Origin: Terebella lapidaria | Lineage: Eukaryota; Annelida; Polychaeta; Terebellida; Terebellidae | DNA: 64,000 bases | NCBI GenBank assembly: GCA_949152475.1 | Contig: OX424569.1 | Coordinates: forward strand, 31,045,950-31,109,949 | Reading direction: 5' to 3' | Part shown: one piece after another, positions 1-12,260 of the stretch | How the letters are laid out: every line of letters begins with the position of its first letter | How positions within the stretch are numbered: position 1 is the stretch's first letter | Position numbers and translations under genes: made by a program | Notes under the pieces: generated by a model | The model's database searches: none | What the model saw: only the letters and a program-made list of their open reading frames with translations | What the model was told of the DNA's origin: nothing

Positions 1-485
1 CGAAAATTTGGGGGTCATGAACTTAGGTCTTGCTTGTCTCAATTTTCAAAACCCTATTGTAGAGCCAGGATCCAATATATGTTTTTGATTTTTACTCAAG
101 AGTTGTGCCTCCTCACGCAGAACATGACTGTGAAGTTATAGGGCTCAAGGTCAAGAATTACAGTTAAGGTCATAGTAAAGGTCAAAATTGAAAAATCGTG
201 ATAACTCCGCTTGTAATCATGATTATTTTTTCTGATTATTTTTGTATTTCTCCATGGTCAAATCCGCATCATATGATACATGTCCGATGGTCGTATGACC
301 AAAACTCTGGATTTTCGGTCCAGGTCGAAAATTTGGGGGTCATGAATTTAGGTTTTTCCTGTCTCACAATATTCAAAACCACATTATAGAGCCAGGTTCC
401 AATATATATTGCCGGATTTTACTCAGGAGTTGTGCCTGATCACGCAGAATAAGATTGTGAAGTTGTAGAACTCAAGGTCACGAGT
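1..485. repeat. 325-bp tandem repeat, about 1.5 copies
   Basis: The segment starting CGAAAATTTGGGGGTCATGA at position 1 begins again at 326, so the period is 325 bp. The second copy stops near 485. It includes AAGGTCA-type motifs like those in the larger modules that follow, but I see no wider similarity to them. The first copy may be cut by the window edge. Confidence 0.85.
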
Positions 486-604
486 TTTCCCGATCGAATT
501 CTGCACGCTGCCAGTCCAATGTACAGCCATGACAAAATTCAGTGTTTATCCTGAGCGAAGTCTCTCCTACGCACTACACTTTACACGTTTTGAGTTTCAA
601 TGAA

Positions 605-680
605 CAGAATGGCGCAGTCAGTAGAGGCGTTACGTGTTTGTGCGAGGGGTCAGTGGTTTGATTCTCACTGTTGACGATTT
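605..680 (+). repeat. tRNA-like SINE head (candidate)
   Basis: TGGCGCAGTCAG at 610-621 resembles a tRNA A box and GGTTTGATTCT at 655-665 resembles a B box (consensus GGTTCGANTCC). The 45-nt spacing is normal for a pol III promoter. The flanks of the B box (CAGTG and CACTG) can pair as a T-arm-like stem, though the loop is longer than a true tRNA allows. A T-run follows at about 678-689. This fits a tRNA-derived SINE or a decayed tRNA. No body or tail could be delimited. Confidence 0.45.
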
Positions 681-689
681 TTTTTTTTT

Positions 690-1595
690 CTAAAATTCAA
701 TTCCAAATGACTTTTTCTGTTTCTGAGTGGTCTTGTAAGCATCCCAAACCTGCCATACTTTATGTAATTCTATTGTTTCTAATTATAATGATCACCTTTG
801 AAGGAAAAAACACTGTTCCACGAATAGCGACGAACTATTTTATCGAGCTTTCCAGTGGTATCATCAAAATCTAGTTTGTTCTTTATATTTGAAGTTACAA
901 GCCGCTTTAAATTCAGCATTACGGCCACAACTGTGAATGATCTGTGGTATTAGCTGCTAACAAATGCATGACAAAAGGCGTGTACCAGATGATATGTCTG
1001 CTTCATATGATGCATGTGGGATTGGGGGTCTGGTAAGTCCAGATTAAACACTGTATCGTGTCATTTTACAGGGTCTCATTGGTTTCATTATGATTGAACA
1101 ATGCATGTTTTTGTCATAACGCGTTTGTGTTAACTCCATTCTTCATAGCCTTAAAATATGACCTAATTACAACTGTTTGTTAATATAAAAACATTGATAA
1201 AAAGAAGACAAGCAATTATTAGGTTATATTTTAGGGCTGTGCAATCGCCACATGTCTAAGCCTCTCTATTTGTTTTGTTTACTTGTTGTCAATGTAATTT
1301 CATATTTGTGCGGGAATATTTGGTGTTTGTTATTCGCTCATTTTTAGGCTATCGATATTTGTTTTTGGATTTTTGTAATTTTGATATATTTTAGGTTTTT
1401 TAGTAGTGGCATCATCAAAATTTTGTGCCGTTAGCATGGTTAGAGGTAATATATTATGTTGATACATACGCAAACTAGATGTTTCAAATGGTTCAGTTTC
1501 CAATGCTATATGTTGTCAGGGGATGCCATAAATGTGTAAATAATGAGTAAATGTTTTGAATGTAAACAAATGTGTAGATTTTCGTCAAGTGTTGG
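690..1595. other. No gene seen; low-complexity AT-rich spacer
   Basis: I found no reading frame with protein-like composition, no splice-consistent exon set and no RNA gene. A short stretch near 1396-1435 (TAGTAGTGGC then ATCATCAAAATTTTG) resembles a worn piece of the dispersed 361-bp repeat seen at 33.6-34.9 kb. Confidence 0.5.
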
Positions 1596-1599
1596 CCTA

Positions 1600-2717
1600 T
1601 GGCCGATTTTTTGTTTGTCCGTCTGTGAACCCTCTAGCGTCCACATTTCTTGCTTGATTATTTCCAAACTTGGTGTGCACATTCTGTAGGATAACGGCTC
1701 GCGACTGCACGATTTTGGTGATGCTAGGTCAAAGGTCAAGGTCAAGGTCACGCAAAACGTTGAAAACACATAAATGGTCATAACTTCGGTTCTAATGGTC
1801 CTAGAGACTTCAAATCAAGTTCATATTGTAGATAAACTCGAGTTCTATCTTTTGTGACCTTGATTTCGACATTTGACCTTGACCTTGAGAAGTTCGCCTG
1901 AGGTCGAAGTCAAGGTCAAGTACGAAGGTCGGCGCAGCATATCGAGTAGTATATCGTTGGAAAGGTCTTGAGCCCCTGATTCCAGTGATATCTTATTTTT
2001 TGCGCTGCGACGTAAACTGACGTCACAATGACGTCATAAACGTCGAAAATCCGAAATTTCAAAGGGTCATAACATCGTCAATAGTGTATGGAATCCCTTG
2101 AAATTTGATATGCATTTTGACAGCATTGACCTCTACGAACTCAAGTACAAAGGTCAAAGGTCAAGGTCAAGGTCATCGAAATCCCAGAAAAACACGTTTT
2201 CTGTAATAACATCCGTTTGAATCATCGTGGGTTCATGAAATTTGAACCATATCATTCAGAAGAGGTATATCAATCAGACAAATATGTCAATTCCATGATT
2301 GACCTCGAACTTTGTCTATAATCTGACAAAACTCAATCAGGACTCTATGAGGATTTTGGATTTTACAGATATTTTTTATGTTTTCATGGCTCCAATTTTT
2401 AATTATTTACTGAACATTCAATTCTAAAGCATTTCATGCAGTCAGTTGCAGTGTTATTTCTAGTTTATGGTCCACTTTTCACATTTGGAATAAATTGAAA
2501 ACTCGCCAAGATATCAAAGTAGAAAGAGCAGTGGGGCGAATCTGATTCTCAATCCATTCACACAACAATAAGCTGTAGAAACGATAACCCCCTGTGGACA
2601 TGTCTTCTTCTAAATATACACACTCGGTCACATAGTAGTACAGTATATCATGTCTAAATACAGTCTGTGTCAAGCGACAGGCCACTTTATATCAGAACTT
2701 TATTACTTGCCAGAATC
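1600..2717 (+). repeat. Satellite module A, copy 1
   Basis: The module starts with a TTTGTTTGTCCGTCTGTG lead-in, then CCCTCTAGCGTCCACATTTC, and carries AAGGTCAAAGGTCAAGGTCA near 1728-1750 and again near 2151-2175. It has two TGACGTCA octamers near 2019-2036 and ends in the palindrome half TACTTGCCAGAATC (2704-2717). The near-identical copies are at 4296, 8383, 9545 and 12261. Its left border is the least certain, because the lead-in differs from the other copies. Confidence 0.9.
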
Positions 2718-2801
2718 TTCGATTTTGGCAAGTATGTTGGTCGGTTGGTTTGTGGGTTTATGTGTTTGTTACTTGCCGGAATCTAAAGATTTCGGCAAGT
2801 A
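2704..2801. repeat. Two junction palindromes after module A1
   Basis: TACTTGCCAGAATC (2704-2717) pairs with GATTTTGGCAAGTA (2721-2734), and TACTTGCCGGAATC (2770-2783) pairs with GATTTCGGCAAGTA (2788-2801), in each case across a 3-4 nt loop with one mismatch. The short stretch between them begins TGTTGGTCGGTTGG. A (TTGA)n microsatellite follows, then module B. Confidence 0.9.
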
Positions 2802-2816
2802 TGTTGGTCGGTTGGT

Positions 2817-4295
2817 TTGATTGATTGATTGATTGATTGATTGTTTGTTTATCTGTTAGTGCTCTACAGGTCGCAATTGTACAGTGATTGTTACGTTACT
2901 TGGGGTATGTAATCTGTAGGATAATAGGCAGGCACCGCACACTTTTGGTGAGTCTAGGTCAAAGGTCAAGGTCAAGGTCAAGCAAAACGTCGAAAACACA
3001 TAAGTGGCCATAACTCCAGTTCTAATTGTCGTAGAGACTTCAAATCAAGTGCATATGGTAGATATACTCGAGTTCTATCTTTTGTGACCTTGACCTTGAC
3101 ATTTGACCTTGACCTTGAGAAGTTCGCCTGAGGTCGAATATTTGACCTTGGAGGTCACCTCCTCCGATTTTCGATCTGATGCTTGGAAACGATGTCGGAC
3201 CGGTCCCTTATGGTCAATGTCAATTTTTAGCGCGATCGGTCAATCCGTTATGACGTAATTGACGTTTCTATGGCAACGAAATCGGTCCCATTATAAGCGA
3301 AATTGCATGTTTCAAGCTGTCCATGCTGATAAAAGCGTCAATAATGTGCGTAAAAATCTAATGATACACCTGTTTATAGCCAAGGACGAGTTCTTTTGTT
3401 CCGCGAAATTTCAAGGTCAAAGGTCGGAAGTCAAGGTCAATATTGACCCGCAAGTGAAAACCATGTAGGTCACTATATCTCAGGAAGTAAGCAAGATAGA
3501 GACACGAAAGTAAATCCACAGTATTGCACTCACTTAGCCTATCAACTTTTGTATTTACACCTAAGGCGTATGGCCGATAGCCTTTGCAAGCGCCTGAGGT
3601 CGAAGTTGACCCAAAAAATGACCTTGACCTTGAGCTTTCGCGAAAATATCGAGTAGTAACTCGTTTGAAAGGTCTTCGGGAGTAGTTTCGATATATGTTC
3701 TTATTTTTGGAATCTGACGTCATATGACGTCATAATGACGTGAAACGTGATTTTATCATACTTCAATTGATTGTTTACATGAGATGCATAAACCATTTAT
3801 GATTATTGTTGATCCGGTGCTCTGGTAAGTATTGGGGATACCTACTGAAGCTATTTGACAAATATCAGTTCAATAATTGCAGTGGTAATGGCCTAATTGA
3901 CCTTTTTATGACGGAAAATTGGAGAAAATTTCATTTGTTTGTCTTTTCATACTCATAGCGTCCACATTTGTTGCTTGATTCTTTTCAAATTTGATGTAGA
4001 TATTCTGTAGGATAATGGCTCTTGACAGAATGATTTTGAGAAAAATAGCTCTATTGATGACGTCACAAAAGATCCGAATCCTATCAGTCTTTCATGACCA
4101 CAAACTGCTTATGCTAGGAAAGAAATATAATACTTTTTTTCAATGTTTTCCATCAACTATACAAAATCTAGAAAAATGCCATTACTCATATTTAAAATAA
4201 CCAGATGCATCAACTTTGCAAAAAATTCAAAGTCTTTGGTAAAAGTTCAAGGTCATTGCCAGCTATTCCGGCAAGTTAGTCGACTATGTCGGTTC
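2817..4295 (+). repeat. Satellite module B, copy 1
   Basis: The module begins with (TTGA)n and TTTGTTTATCTGTTAGTGC. It carries AAGGTCA runs near 2957-2980 and 3413-3440, TGACGTCA octamers at about 3715, 3725 and 4058, and a second internal TAGCGTCCACATTTGTTGC lead like that of module A at about 3957. It ends with GCTATTCCGGCAAGTTAGTC. Copies 2 and 3 (6905, 10769) are nearly identical. Confidence 0.9.
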
Positions 4296-5416
4296 ATTTG
4301 TTTGTTTGTTTGTTTGTCCGTCTGTGAACCCTCTAGCGTCCACATTTCTTGCTTGATTATTTCCAAACTTGGTGTGCACATTCTGTAGGATAACGGCTCG
4401 CGACTGCACGATTTTGGTGGTGCTAGGTCAAAGGTCAAGGTCAAGGTCACGCAAAACGTTGAAAACACATAAATGGTCATAACTTCGGTTCTAATGGTCC
4501 TAGAGACTTCAAATCAAGTTCATATTGTAGATAAACTCGAGTTCTATCTTTTGTGACCTTGATTTCGACATTTGACCTTGACCTTGAGAAGTTCGCCTGA
4601 GGTCGAAGTCAAGGTCAAGTACGAAGGTCGGCGCAGCATATCGAGTAGTATATCGTTGGAAAGGTCTTGAGCCCCTGATTCCAGTGATATCTTATTTTTT
4701 GCGCTGCGACGTAAACTGACGTCACAATGACGTCATAAACGTCGAAAATCCGAAATTTCAAAGGGTCATAACATCGTCAATAGTGTATGGAATCCCTTGA
4801 AATTTGATATGCATTTTGACAGCATTGACCTCTACGAACTCAAGTACAAAGGTCAAAGGTCAAGGTCAAGGTCATCGAAATCCCAGAAAAACACGTTTTC
4901 TGTAATAACATCCGTTTGAATCATCGTGGGTTCATGAAATTTGAACCATATCATTCAGAAGAGGTATATCAATCAGACAAATATGTCAATTCCATGATTG
5001 ACCTCGAACTTTGTCTATAATCTGACAAAACTCAATCAGGACTCTATGAGGATTTTGGATTTTACAGATATTTTTTATGTTTTCATGGCTCCAATTTTTA
5101 ATTATTTACTGAACATTCAATTCTAAAGCATTTCATGCAGTCAGTTGCAGTGTTATTTCTAGTTTATGGTCCACTTTTCACATTTGGAATAAATTGAAAA
5201 CTCGCCAAGATATCAAAGTAGAAAGAGCAGTGGGGCGAATCTGATTCTCAATCCATTCACACAACAATAAGCTGTAGAAACGATAACCCCCTGTGGACAT
5301 GTCTTCTTCTAAATATACACACTCGGTCACATAGTAGTACAGTATATCATGTCTAAATACAGTCTGTGTCAAGCGACAGGCCACTTTATATCAGAACTTT
5401 ATTACTTGCCAGAATC
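4296..5416 (+). repeat. Satellite module A, copy 2
   Basis: Same layout and almost the same bases as copy 1, from CCCTCTAGCGTCC at 4329 (2,699 bp from the same motif in copy 1) to the palindrome half TACTTGCCAGAATC at 5403-5416. Module B1 lies directly upstream, so A1-B1-A2 forms a higher-order unit of about 2.7 kb. Confidence 0.92.
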
Positions 5417-5504
5417 TTCGATTTTGGCAAGTATGTTGGTCGGTTGGTTTGTGGGTTTATGTGTTTGTTTGTTACTTGCCGGAATCTAAAGATTTCGGCA
5501 AGTA
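5403..5504. repeat. Two junction palindromes after module A2
   Basis: One hairpin is TACTTGCCAGAATC / GATTTTGGCAAGTA (5403-5433). The second is TACTTGCCGGAATC / GATTTCGGCAAGTA (5473-5504). The arrangement is the same as after A1, but module C follows here instead of module B. Confidence 0.9.
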
Positions 5505-5568
5505 TGTTGGTTGGTTGGTTTGTTTATGGATTTGTCTGTCTGTTTGTACGTTTGTTTGTGCGCACTCT

Positions 5569-6700
5569 AGCGTCCACAGTTTTCGAGCTAACATCCCGAA
5601 ACTTTTTTGATAGATAGGTATCCGCTCTGGGACGGGACCGCACGTTTTTGGAAAAAATCGGTTCACTGATGACGTCACCAAAAATTTTTGAAAACTCAAA
5701 AAATCCCTATCTCTCATCATTGGCGACTTTTCAAAAATTCACACCACAGTCAAAATACGACCGATACCTCTGAAATTTGACACACCGATATATGTTAATA
5801 TCGTGCATCATACTGCGAAGTCGTATCTGGATCGGTTGAACGTCAATGACGTCACGACGTGAAACGTCATTTTTCGAAGTGGGGCTATATATCGGAAAGT
5901 ATTTGTCGTACAGAGAAGCGAATTGCACCATTGGAAAGCCCGTTGAATTCTGGTTTAGAAGGGTACTGTCCTATACTTTTCCGCCATGATAGATTTTCCG
6001 CTATGACGTCATAAACGTAAGGCCTGTCATACCAATTTTTCGACTTTTCAGCAAACATTCAAACATCCACAGTGCACTCAAATTTGAAGGTATTGAACTG
6101 TAATTATCAGAACGTATGTGGAATAATGATATCCAGTCATATACCAAGTTTCAACACGCTACGTGCAACGTCAATGACGTCATGACGTAAAACGTCAATT
6201 TTCAAAACGGGCTATATATCGAAAAGTATTTATCCTAGAGAGAAGCGAATTGCACCATTGGAAAGCTCGTTGAATTCTGGTTTAGAAGGGTACTGTCCGA
6301 TACTTTTCCGCCATGATAGATTTTCCGCTATGACGTCAAAAACGTAAGGCCTGTCATACCAATTTTTCGACTTTTCAGCAAACATTTAAACATTCACAGT
6401 ACACTCAAATTTAAAGGTATTAGGCTGTAATTATCAGAACTCATGTGGAATAATAATACCCAGCCATGCACCGAATTTCAACACGCTACGTGAAACGTCA
6501 ATGACGTCATGACGTAAAACATCAATTTTCAAAATGAAACTATATTTCGGGAAGTATTGGTCGTACAGAGAAGCGAATTGCACCATTGGAAAGCTCGTTG
6601 AATTCTGGTTTAGGGAGGTACTGTCCGATACTTTTCCGCCATGACAGATTCCCGCTATGACGTCATAAACGTATCCATTCCGGCAAGTGTGTGGCCTATG
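5569..6700 (+). repeat. Satellite module C, copy 1, with ~326-bp internal repeats
   Basis: The module opens with the shared TAGCGTCCACA lead. It then holds about two and a half internal repeats: AATGACGTCA recurs near 5848, 6173 and 6500 (spacing about 325-327), each followed by the CGTTGAATTCTGGTTTAG and TTTTCCGCCATGA motifs. Seven TGACGTCA octamers are present. Unlike A and B, it has no AAGGTCA runs. Internal copies differ at several percent of positions, so it is older or less homogenised than A and B. Confidence 0.85.
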
Positions 6701-6706
6701 GTTTGT

Positions 6707-6889
6707 TACTTGCCGGAATCTACGATTTCGGCAAGTATGTTGGTCTGTTCGTGGTTTTGTTACTTGCCGGAATCTAAAGATTTCGGCAAGTATGTTGGTC
6801 GGTTGTTACTTGCCGGAATCTAAAGATTTCGGCAAGTATATTGGTCTGTTCGTTTATTACTTGCCGGAATCTAAAGATTTCGGCAAGTA
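6707..6889. repeat. Cluster of four junction palindromes
   Basis: Four hairpins, TACTTGCCGGAATC / GATTTCGGCAAGTA, lie at 6707-6737, 6760-6792, 6807-6838 and 6858-6889. They are separated by only 14-22 nt of sequence beginning TRTTGGTCKGTT. This is the densest run of the motif in the window. An isolated half (CCATTCCGGCAAGTGTGTGG) sits just before it at 6674-6693. Confidence 0.92.
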
Positions 6890-6904
6890 TGTTGGTCGGT
6901 TGGT

Positions 6905-8382
6905 TTGATTGATTGATTGATTGATTGATTGTTTGTTTATCTGTTAGTGCTCTACAGGTCGCAATTGTACGGTGATTGTTATGTTACTTGGCGTATGTAA
7001 TCTGTAGGATAATAGGCAGGCACCGCACACTTTTGGTGAGTCTAGGTCAAAGGTCAAGGTCAAGGTCAAGCAAAACGTCGAAAACACATAAGTGGCCATA
7101 ACTCCAGTTCTAATTGTCGTAGAGACTTCAAATCAAGTGCATATGGTAGATATACTCGAGTTCTATCTTTTGTGACCTTGACCTTGACATTTGACCTTGA
7201 CCTTGAGAAGTTCGCCTGAGGTCGAATATTTGACCTTGGAGGTCACCTCCTCCGATTTTCGATCTGATGCTTGGAAACGATGTCGGACCGGTCCCTTATG
7301 GTCAATGTCAATTTTTAGCGCGATCGGTCAATCCGTTATGACGTAATTGACGTTTCTATGGCAACGAAATCGGTCCCATTATAAGCGAAATTGCATGTTT
7401 CAAGCTGTCCATGCTGATAAAAGCGTCAATAATGTGCGTAAAAATCTAATGATACACCTGTTTATAGCCAAGGACGAGTTCTTTTGTTCCGCGAAATTTC
7501 AAGGTCAAAGGTCGGAAGTCAAGGTCAATATTGACCCGCAAGTGAAAACCATGTAGGTCACTATATCTCAGGAAGTAAGCAAGATAGAGACACGAAAGTA
7601 AATCCACAGTATTGCACTCACTTAGCCTATCAACTTTTGTATTTACACCTAAGGCGTATGGCCGATAGCCTTTGCAAGCGCCTGAGGTCGAAGTTGACCC
7701 AAAAAATGACCTTGACCTTGACCTTTCGCGAAAATATCGAGTAGTAACTCGTTTGAAAGGTCGTCGGGAGTAGTTTCGATATATGTTCTTATTTTTGGAA
7801 TCTGACGTCATATGACGTCATAATGACGTGAAACGTGATTTTATCATACTTCAATTGATTGTTTACATGAGATGCATAAACCATTTATGATTATTGTTGA
7901 TCCGGTGCTCTGGTAAGTATTGGGGATACCTACTGAAGCTATTTGACAAATATCAGTTCAATAATTGCAGTGGTAATGGCCTAATTGACCTTTTTATGAC
8001 GGAAAATTGGAGAAAATTTAATTTGTTTGTCTTTTCATACTCATAGCGTCCACATTTGTTGCTTGATTCTTTTCAAATTTGATGTAGATATTTTGTAGGA
8101 TAATGGCTCTTGACAGAATGATTTTGAGAAAAATAGCTCTATTGATGACGTCACAAAAGATCCGAATCCTATCAGTCTTTCATGACCACAAACTGCTTAT
8201 GCTAGGAAAGAAATATAATACTTTTTTCAATGTTTTCCATCAATTATACAAAATCTAGAAAAATGCCATTACTCATATTTAAAATAACCAGATGCATCAA
8301 CTTTGCAAAAAATTCAAAGTCTTTGGTAAAAGTTCAAGGTCATTGCCAGCTATTCCGGCAAGTTAGTCGACTATGTCGGTTC
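6905..8382 (+). repeat. Satellite module B, copy 2
   Basis: Nearly identical to copy 1 from the (TTGA)n lead to GCTATTCCGGCAAGTTAGTC. The few visible substitutions include GAAAATTTAATTTG here for GAAAATTTCATTTG in copy 1. It follows the four-palindrome cluster directly and precedes A3. Confidence 0.9.
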
Positions 8383-9499
8383 ATTTGTTTGTTTGTTTGT
8401 CCGTCTGTGAACCCTCTAGCGTCCACATTTCTTGCTTGATTATTTCCAAACTTGGTGTGCACATTCTGTAGGATAACGGCTCGCGACTGCACGATTTTGG
8501 TGATGCTAGGTCAAAGGTCAAGGTCAAGGTCACGCAAAACGTTGAAAACACATAAATGGTCATAACTTCGGTTCTAATGGTCCTAGAGACTTCAAATCAA
8601 GTTCATATTGTAGATAAACTCGAGTTCTATCTTTTGTGACCTTGATTTCGACATTTGACCTTGACCTTGAGAAGTTCGCCTGAGGTCGAAGTCAAGGTCA
8701 AGTACGAAGGTCGGCGCAGCATATCGAGTAGTATATCGTTGGAAAGGTCTTGAGCCCCTGATTCCAGTGATATCTTATTTTTTGCGCTGCGACGTAAACT
8801 GACGTCACAATGACGTCATAAACGTCGAAAATCCGAAATTTCAAAGGGTCATAACATCGTCAATAGTGTATGGAATCCCTTGAAATTTGATATGCATTTT
8901 GACAGCATTGACCTCTACGAACTCAAGTACAAAGGTCAAAGGTCAAGGTCAAGGTCATCGAAATCCCAGAAAAACACGTTTTCTGTAATAACATCCGTTT
9001 GAATCATCGTGGGTTCATGAAATTTGAACCATATCATTCAGAAGAGGTATATCAATCAGACAAATATGTCAATTCCATGATTGACCTCGAACTTTGTCTA
9101 TAATCTGACAAAACTCAATCAGGACTCTATGAGGATTTTGGATTTTACAGATATTTTTTATGTTTTCATGGCTCCAATTTTTAATTATTTACTGAACATT
9201 CAATTCTAAAGCATTTCATGCAGTCAGTTGCAGTGTTATTTCTAGTTTATGGTCCACTTTTCACATTTGGAATAAATTGAAAACTCGCCAAGATATCAAA
9301 GTAGAAAGAGCAGTGGGGCGAATCTGATTCTCAATCCATTCACACAACAATAAGCTGTAGAAACGATAACCCCCTGTGGACATGTCTTCTTCTAAATATA
9401 CACACTCGGTCACATAGTAGTACAGTATATCATGTCTAAATACAGTCTGTGTCAAGCGACAGGCCACTTTATATCAGAACTTTATTACTTGCCAGAATC
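8383..9499 (+). repeat. Satellite module A, copy 3
   Basis: Near-identical to the other A copies, with CCCTCTAGCGTCC at 8412 and the terminal palindrome half TACTTGCCAGAATC at 9486-9499. The next A copy follows directly at a 1,171-bp spacing, without a B module between. Confidence 0.92.
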
Positions 9500-10670
9500 T
9501 TCGATTTTGGCAAGTATGTTGGTCGGTTGGTTTGTGGGTTTATGTGTTTGTTTGTTTGTTTGTTTGTTTGTCCGTCTGTGAACCCTCTAGCGTCCACATT
9601 TCTTGCTTGATTATTTCCAAACTTGGTGTGCACATTCTGTAGGATAACGGCTCGCGACTGCACGATTTTGGTGATGCTAGGTCAAAGGTCAAGGTCAAGG
9701 TCACGCAAAACGTTGAAAACACATAAATGGTCATAACTTCGGTTCTAATGGTCCTAGAGACTTCAAATCAAGTTCATATTGTAGATAAACTCGAGTTCTA
9801 TCTTTTGTGACCTTGATTTCGACATTTGACCTTGACCTTGAGAAGTTCGCCTGAGGTCGAAGTCAAGGTCAAGTACGAAGGTCGGCGCAGCATATCGAGT
9901 AGTATATCGTTGGAAAGGTCTTGAGCCCCTGATTCCAGTGATATCTTATTTTTTGCGCTGCGACGTAAACTGACGTCACAATGACGTCATAAACGTCGAA
10001 AATCCGAAATTTCAAAGGGTCATAACATCGTCAATAGTGTATGGAATCCCTTGAAATTTGATATGCATTTTGACAGCATTGACCTCTACGAACTCAAGTA
10101 CAAAGGTCAAAGGTCAAGGTCAAGGTCATCGAAATCCCAGAAAAACACGTTTTCTGTAATAACATCCGTTTGAATCATCGTGGGTTCATGAAATTTGAAC
10201 CATATCATTCAGAAGAGGTATATCAATCAGACAAATATGTCAATTCCATGATTGACCTCGAACTTTGTCTATAATCTGACAAAACTCAATCAGGACTCTA
10301 TGAGGATTTTGGATTTTACAGATATTTTTTATGTTTTCATGGCTCCAATTTTTAATTATTTACTGAACATTCAATTCTAAAGCATTTCATGCAGTCAGTT
10401 GCAGTGTTATTTCTAGTTTATGGTCCACTTTTCACATTTGGAATAAATTGAAAACTCGCCAAGATATCAAAGTAGAAAGAGCAGTGGGGCGAATCTGATT
10501 CTCAATCCATTCACACAACAATAAGCTGTAGAAACGATAACCCCCTGTGGACATGTCTTCTTCTAAATATACACACTCGGTCACATAGTAGTACAGTATA
10601 TCATGTCTAAATACAGTCTGTGTCAAGCGACAGGCCACTTTATATCAGAACTTTATTACTTGCCAGAATC
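9486..10670 (+). repeat. Satellite module A, copy 4, with leading junction palindrome
   Basis: The junction hairpin TACTTGCCAGAATC / GATTTTGGCAAGTA (9486-9516) leads through a (TTTG)n run into CCCTCTAGCGTCC at 9583. The module body runs to the next palindrome half at 10657-10670. Here A follows A head to tail, so A can be a unit by itself. Confidence 0.92.
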
Positions 10671-10754
10671 TTCGATTTTGGCAAGTATGTTGGTCGGTTG
10701 GTTTGTGGGTTTATGTGTTTGTTACTTGCCGGAATCTAAAGATTTCGGCAAGTA
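10657..10754. repeat. Two junction palindromes after module A4
   Basis: Hairpins are at 10657-10687 (AGAATC / GATTTT type) and 10723-10754 (GGAATC / GATTTC type), as after A1. A longer (TTGA)n run follows, at about 10770-10808, so the microsatellite length varies among otherwise near-identical junctions. Confidence 0.9.
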
Positions 10755-10768
10755 TGTTGGTCGGTTGG

Positions 10769-10810
<42 letters not shown>

Positions 10811-12260
10811 TGTTTATCTGTTAGTGCTCTACAGGTCGCAATTGTACAGTGATTGTTACGTTACTTGGGGTATGTAATCTGTAGGATAATAGGCAGGCAC
10901 CGCACACTTTTGGTGAGTCTAGGTCAAAGGTCAAGGTCAAGGTCAAGCAAAACGTTGAAAACACATAAGTGGCCATAACTCCAGTTCTAATTGTCGTAGA
11001 GACTTCAAATCAAGTTCATATGGTAGATATACTCGAGTTCTATCTTTTGTGACCTTGACCTTGACATTTGACCTTGACCTTGAGAAGTTCGCCTGAGGTC
11101 GAATATTTGACCTTGGAGGTCACCTCCTCCGATTTTCGATCTAATGCTTGGAAACGATGTCGGACCGGTCCCTTATGGTCAATGTCAATTTTTAGCGCGA
11201 TCGGTCAATCCGTTATGACGTAATTGACGTTTCTATGGCAACGAAATCGGTCCCATTATAAGCGAAATTGCATGTTTCAAGCTGTCCATGCTGATAAAAG
11301 CGTCAATAATGTGCGTAAAAATCTAATGATACACCTGTTTATAGCCAAGGACGAGTTCTTTTGTTCCGCGAAATTTCAAGGTCAAAGGTCGGAAGTCAAG
11401 GTCAATATTGACCCGCAAGTGAAAACCATGTAGGTCACTATATCTCAGGAAGTAAGCAAGATAGAGACACGAAAGTAAATCCACAGTATTGCACTCACTT
11501 AGCCTATCAACTTTTGTATTTACACCTAAGGCGTATGGCCGATAGCCTTTGCAAGCGCCTGAGGTCGAAGTTGACCCAAAAAATGACCTTGACCTTGACG
11601 TTTCGCGAAAATATCGAGTAGTAACTCGTTTGAAAGGTCTTCGGGAGTAGTTTCGATATATGTTCTTATTTTTGGAATCTGACGTCATATGACGTCATAA
11701 TGACGTGAAACGTGATTTTATCATACTTCAATTGATTGTTTACATGAGATGCATAAACCATTTATGATTATTGTTGATCCGGTGCTCTGGTAAGTATTGG
11801 GGATACCTACTGAAGCTATTTGACAAATATCAGTTCAATAATTGCAGTGGTAATGGCCTAATTGACCTTTTTATGACGGAAAATTGGAGAAAATTTCATT
11901 TGTTTGTCTTTTCATACTCATAGCGTCCACATTTGTTGCTTGATTCTTTTCAAATTTGATGTAGATATTCTGTAGGATAATGGCTCTTGACAGAATGATT
12001 TTGAGAAAAATAGCTCTATTGATGACGTCACAAAAGATCCGAATCCTATCAGTCTTTCATGACCACAAACTGCTTATGCTAGGAAAGAAATATAATACTT
12101 TTTTCAATGTTTTCCATCAACTATACAAAATCTAGAAAAATGCCATTACTCATATTTAAAATAACCAGATGCATCAACTTTGCAAAAAATTCAAAGTCTT
12201 TGGTAAAAGTTCAAGGTCATTGCCAGCTATTCCGGCAAGTTAGTCGACTATGTCGGTTCA
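10769..12260 (+). repeat. Satellite module B, copy 3
   Basis: Third near-identical B copy, differing from copies 1 and 2 by scattered single bases and by the length of the leading (TTGA)n. It carries the same AAGGTCA runs and three TGACGTCA octamers. Confidence 0.9.

Noticed and set aside
2479-2685. 68-codon minus-strand frame present identically in all five A modules
   Set aside because: The non-coding bases around it are just as conserved, so identity reflects recent amplification rather than selection on a protein.
3358-3723. 121-codon minus-strand frame repeated with one or two changes at 7,446 and 11,323
   Set aside because: It lies wholly within satellite module B, runs across AAGGTCA and TGACGTCA repeats, and has no domain or start context. 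Its conservation simply follows the near-identity of the modules.
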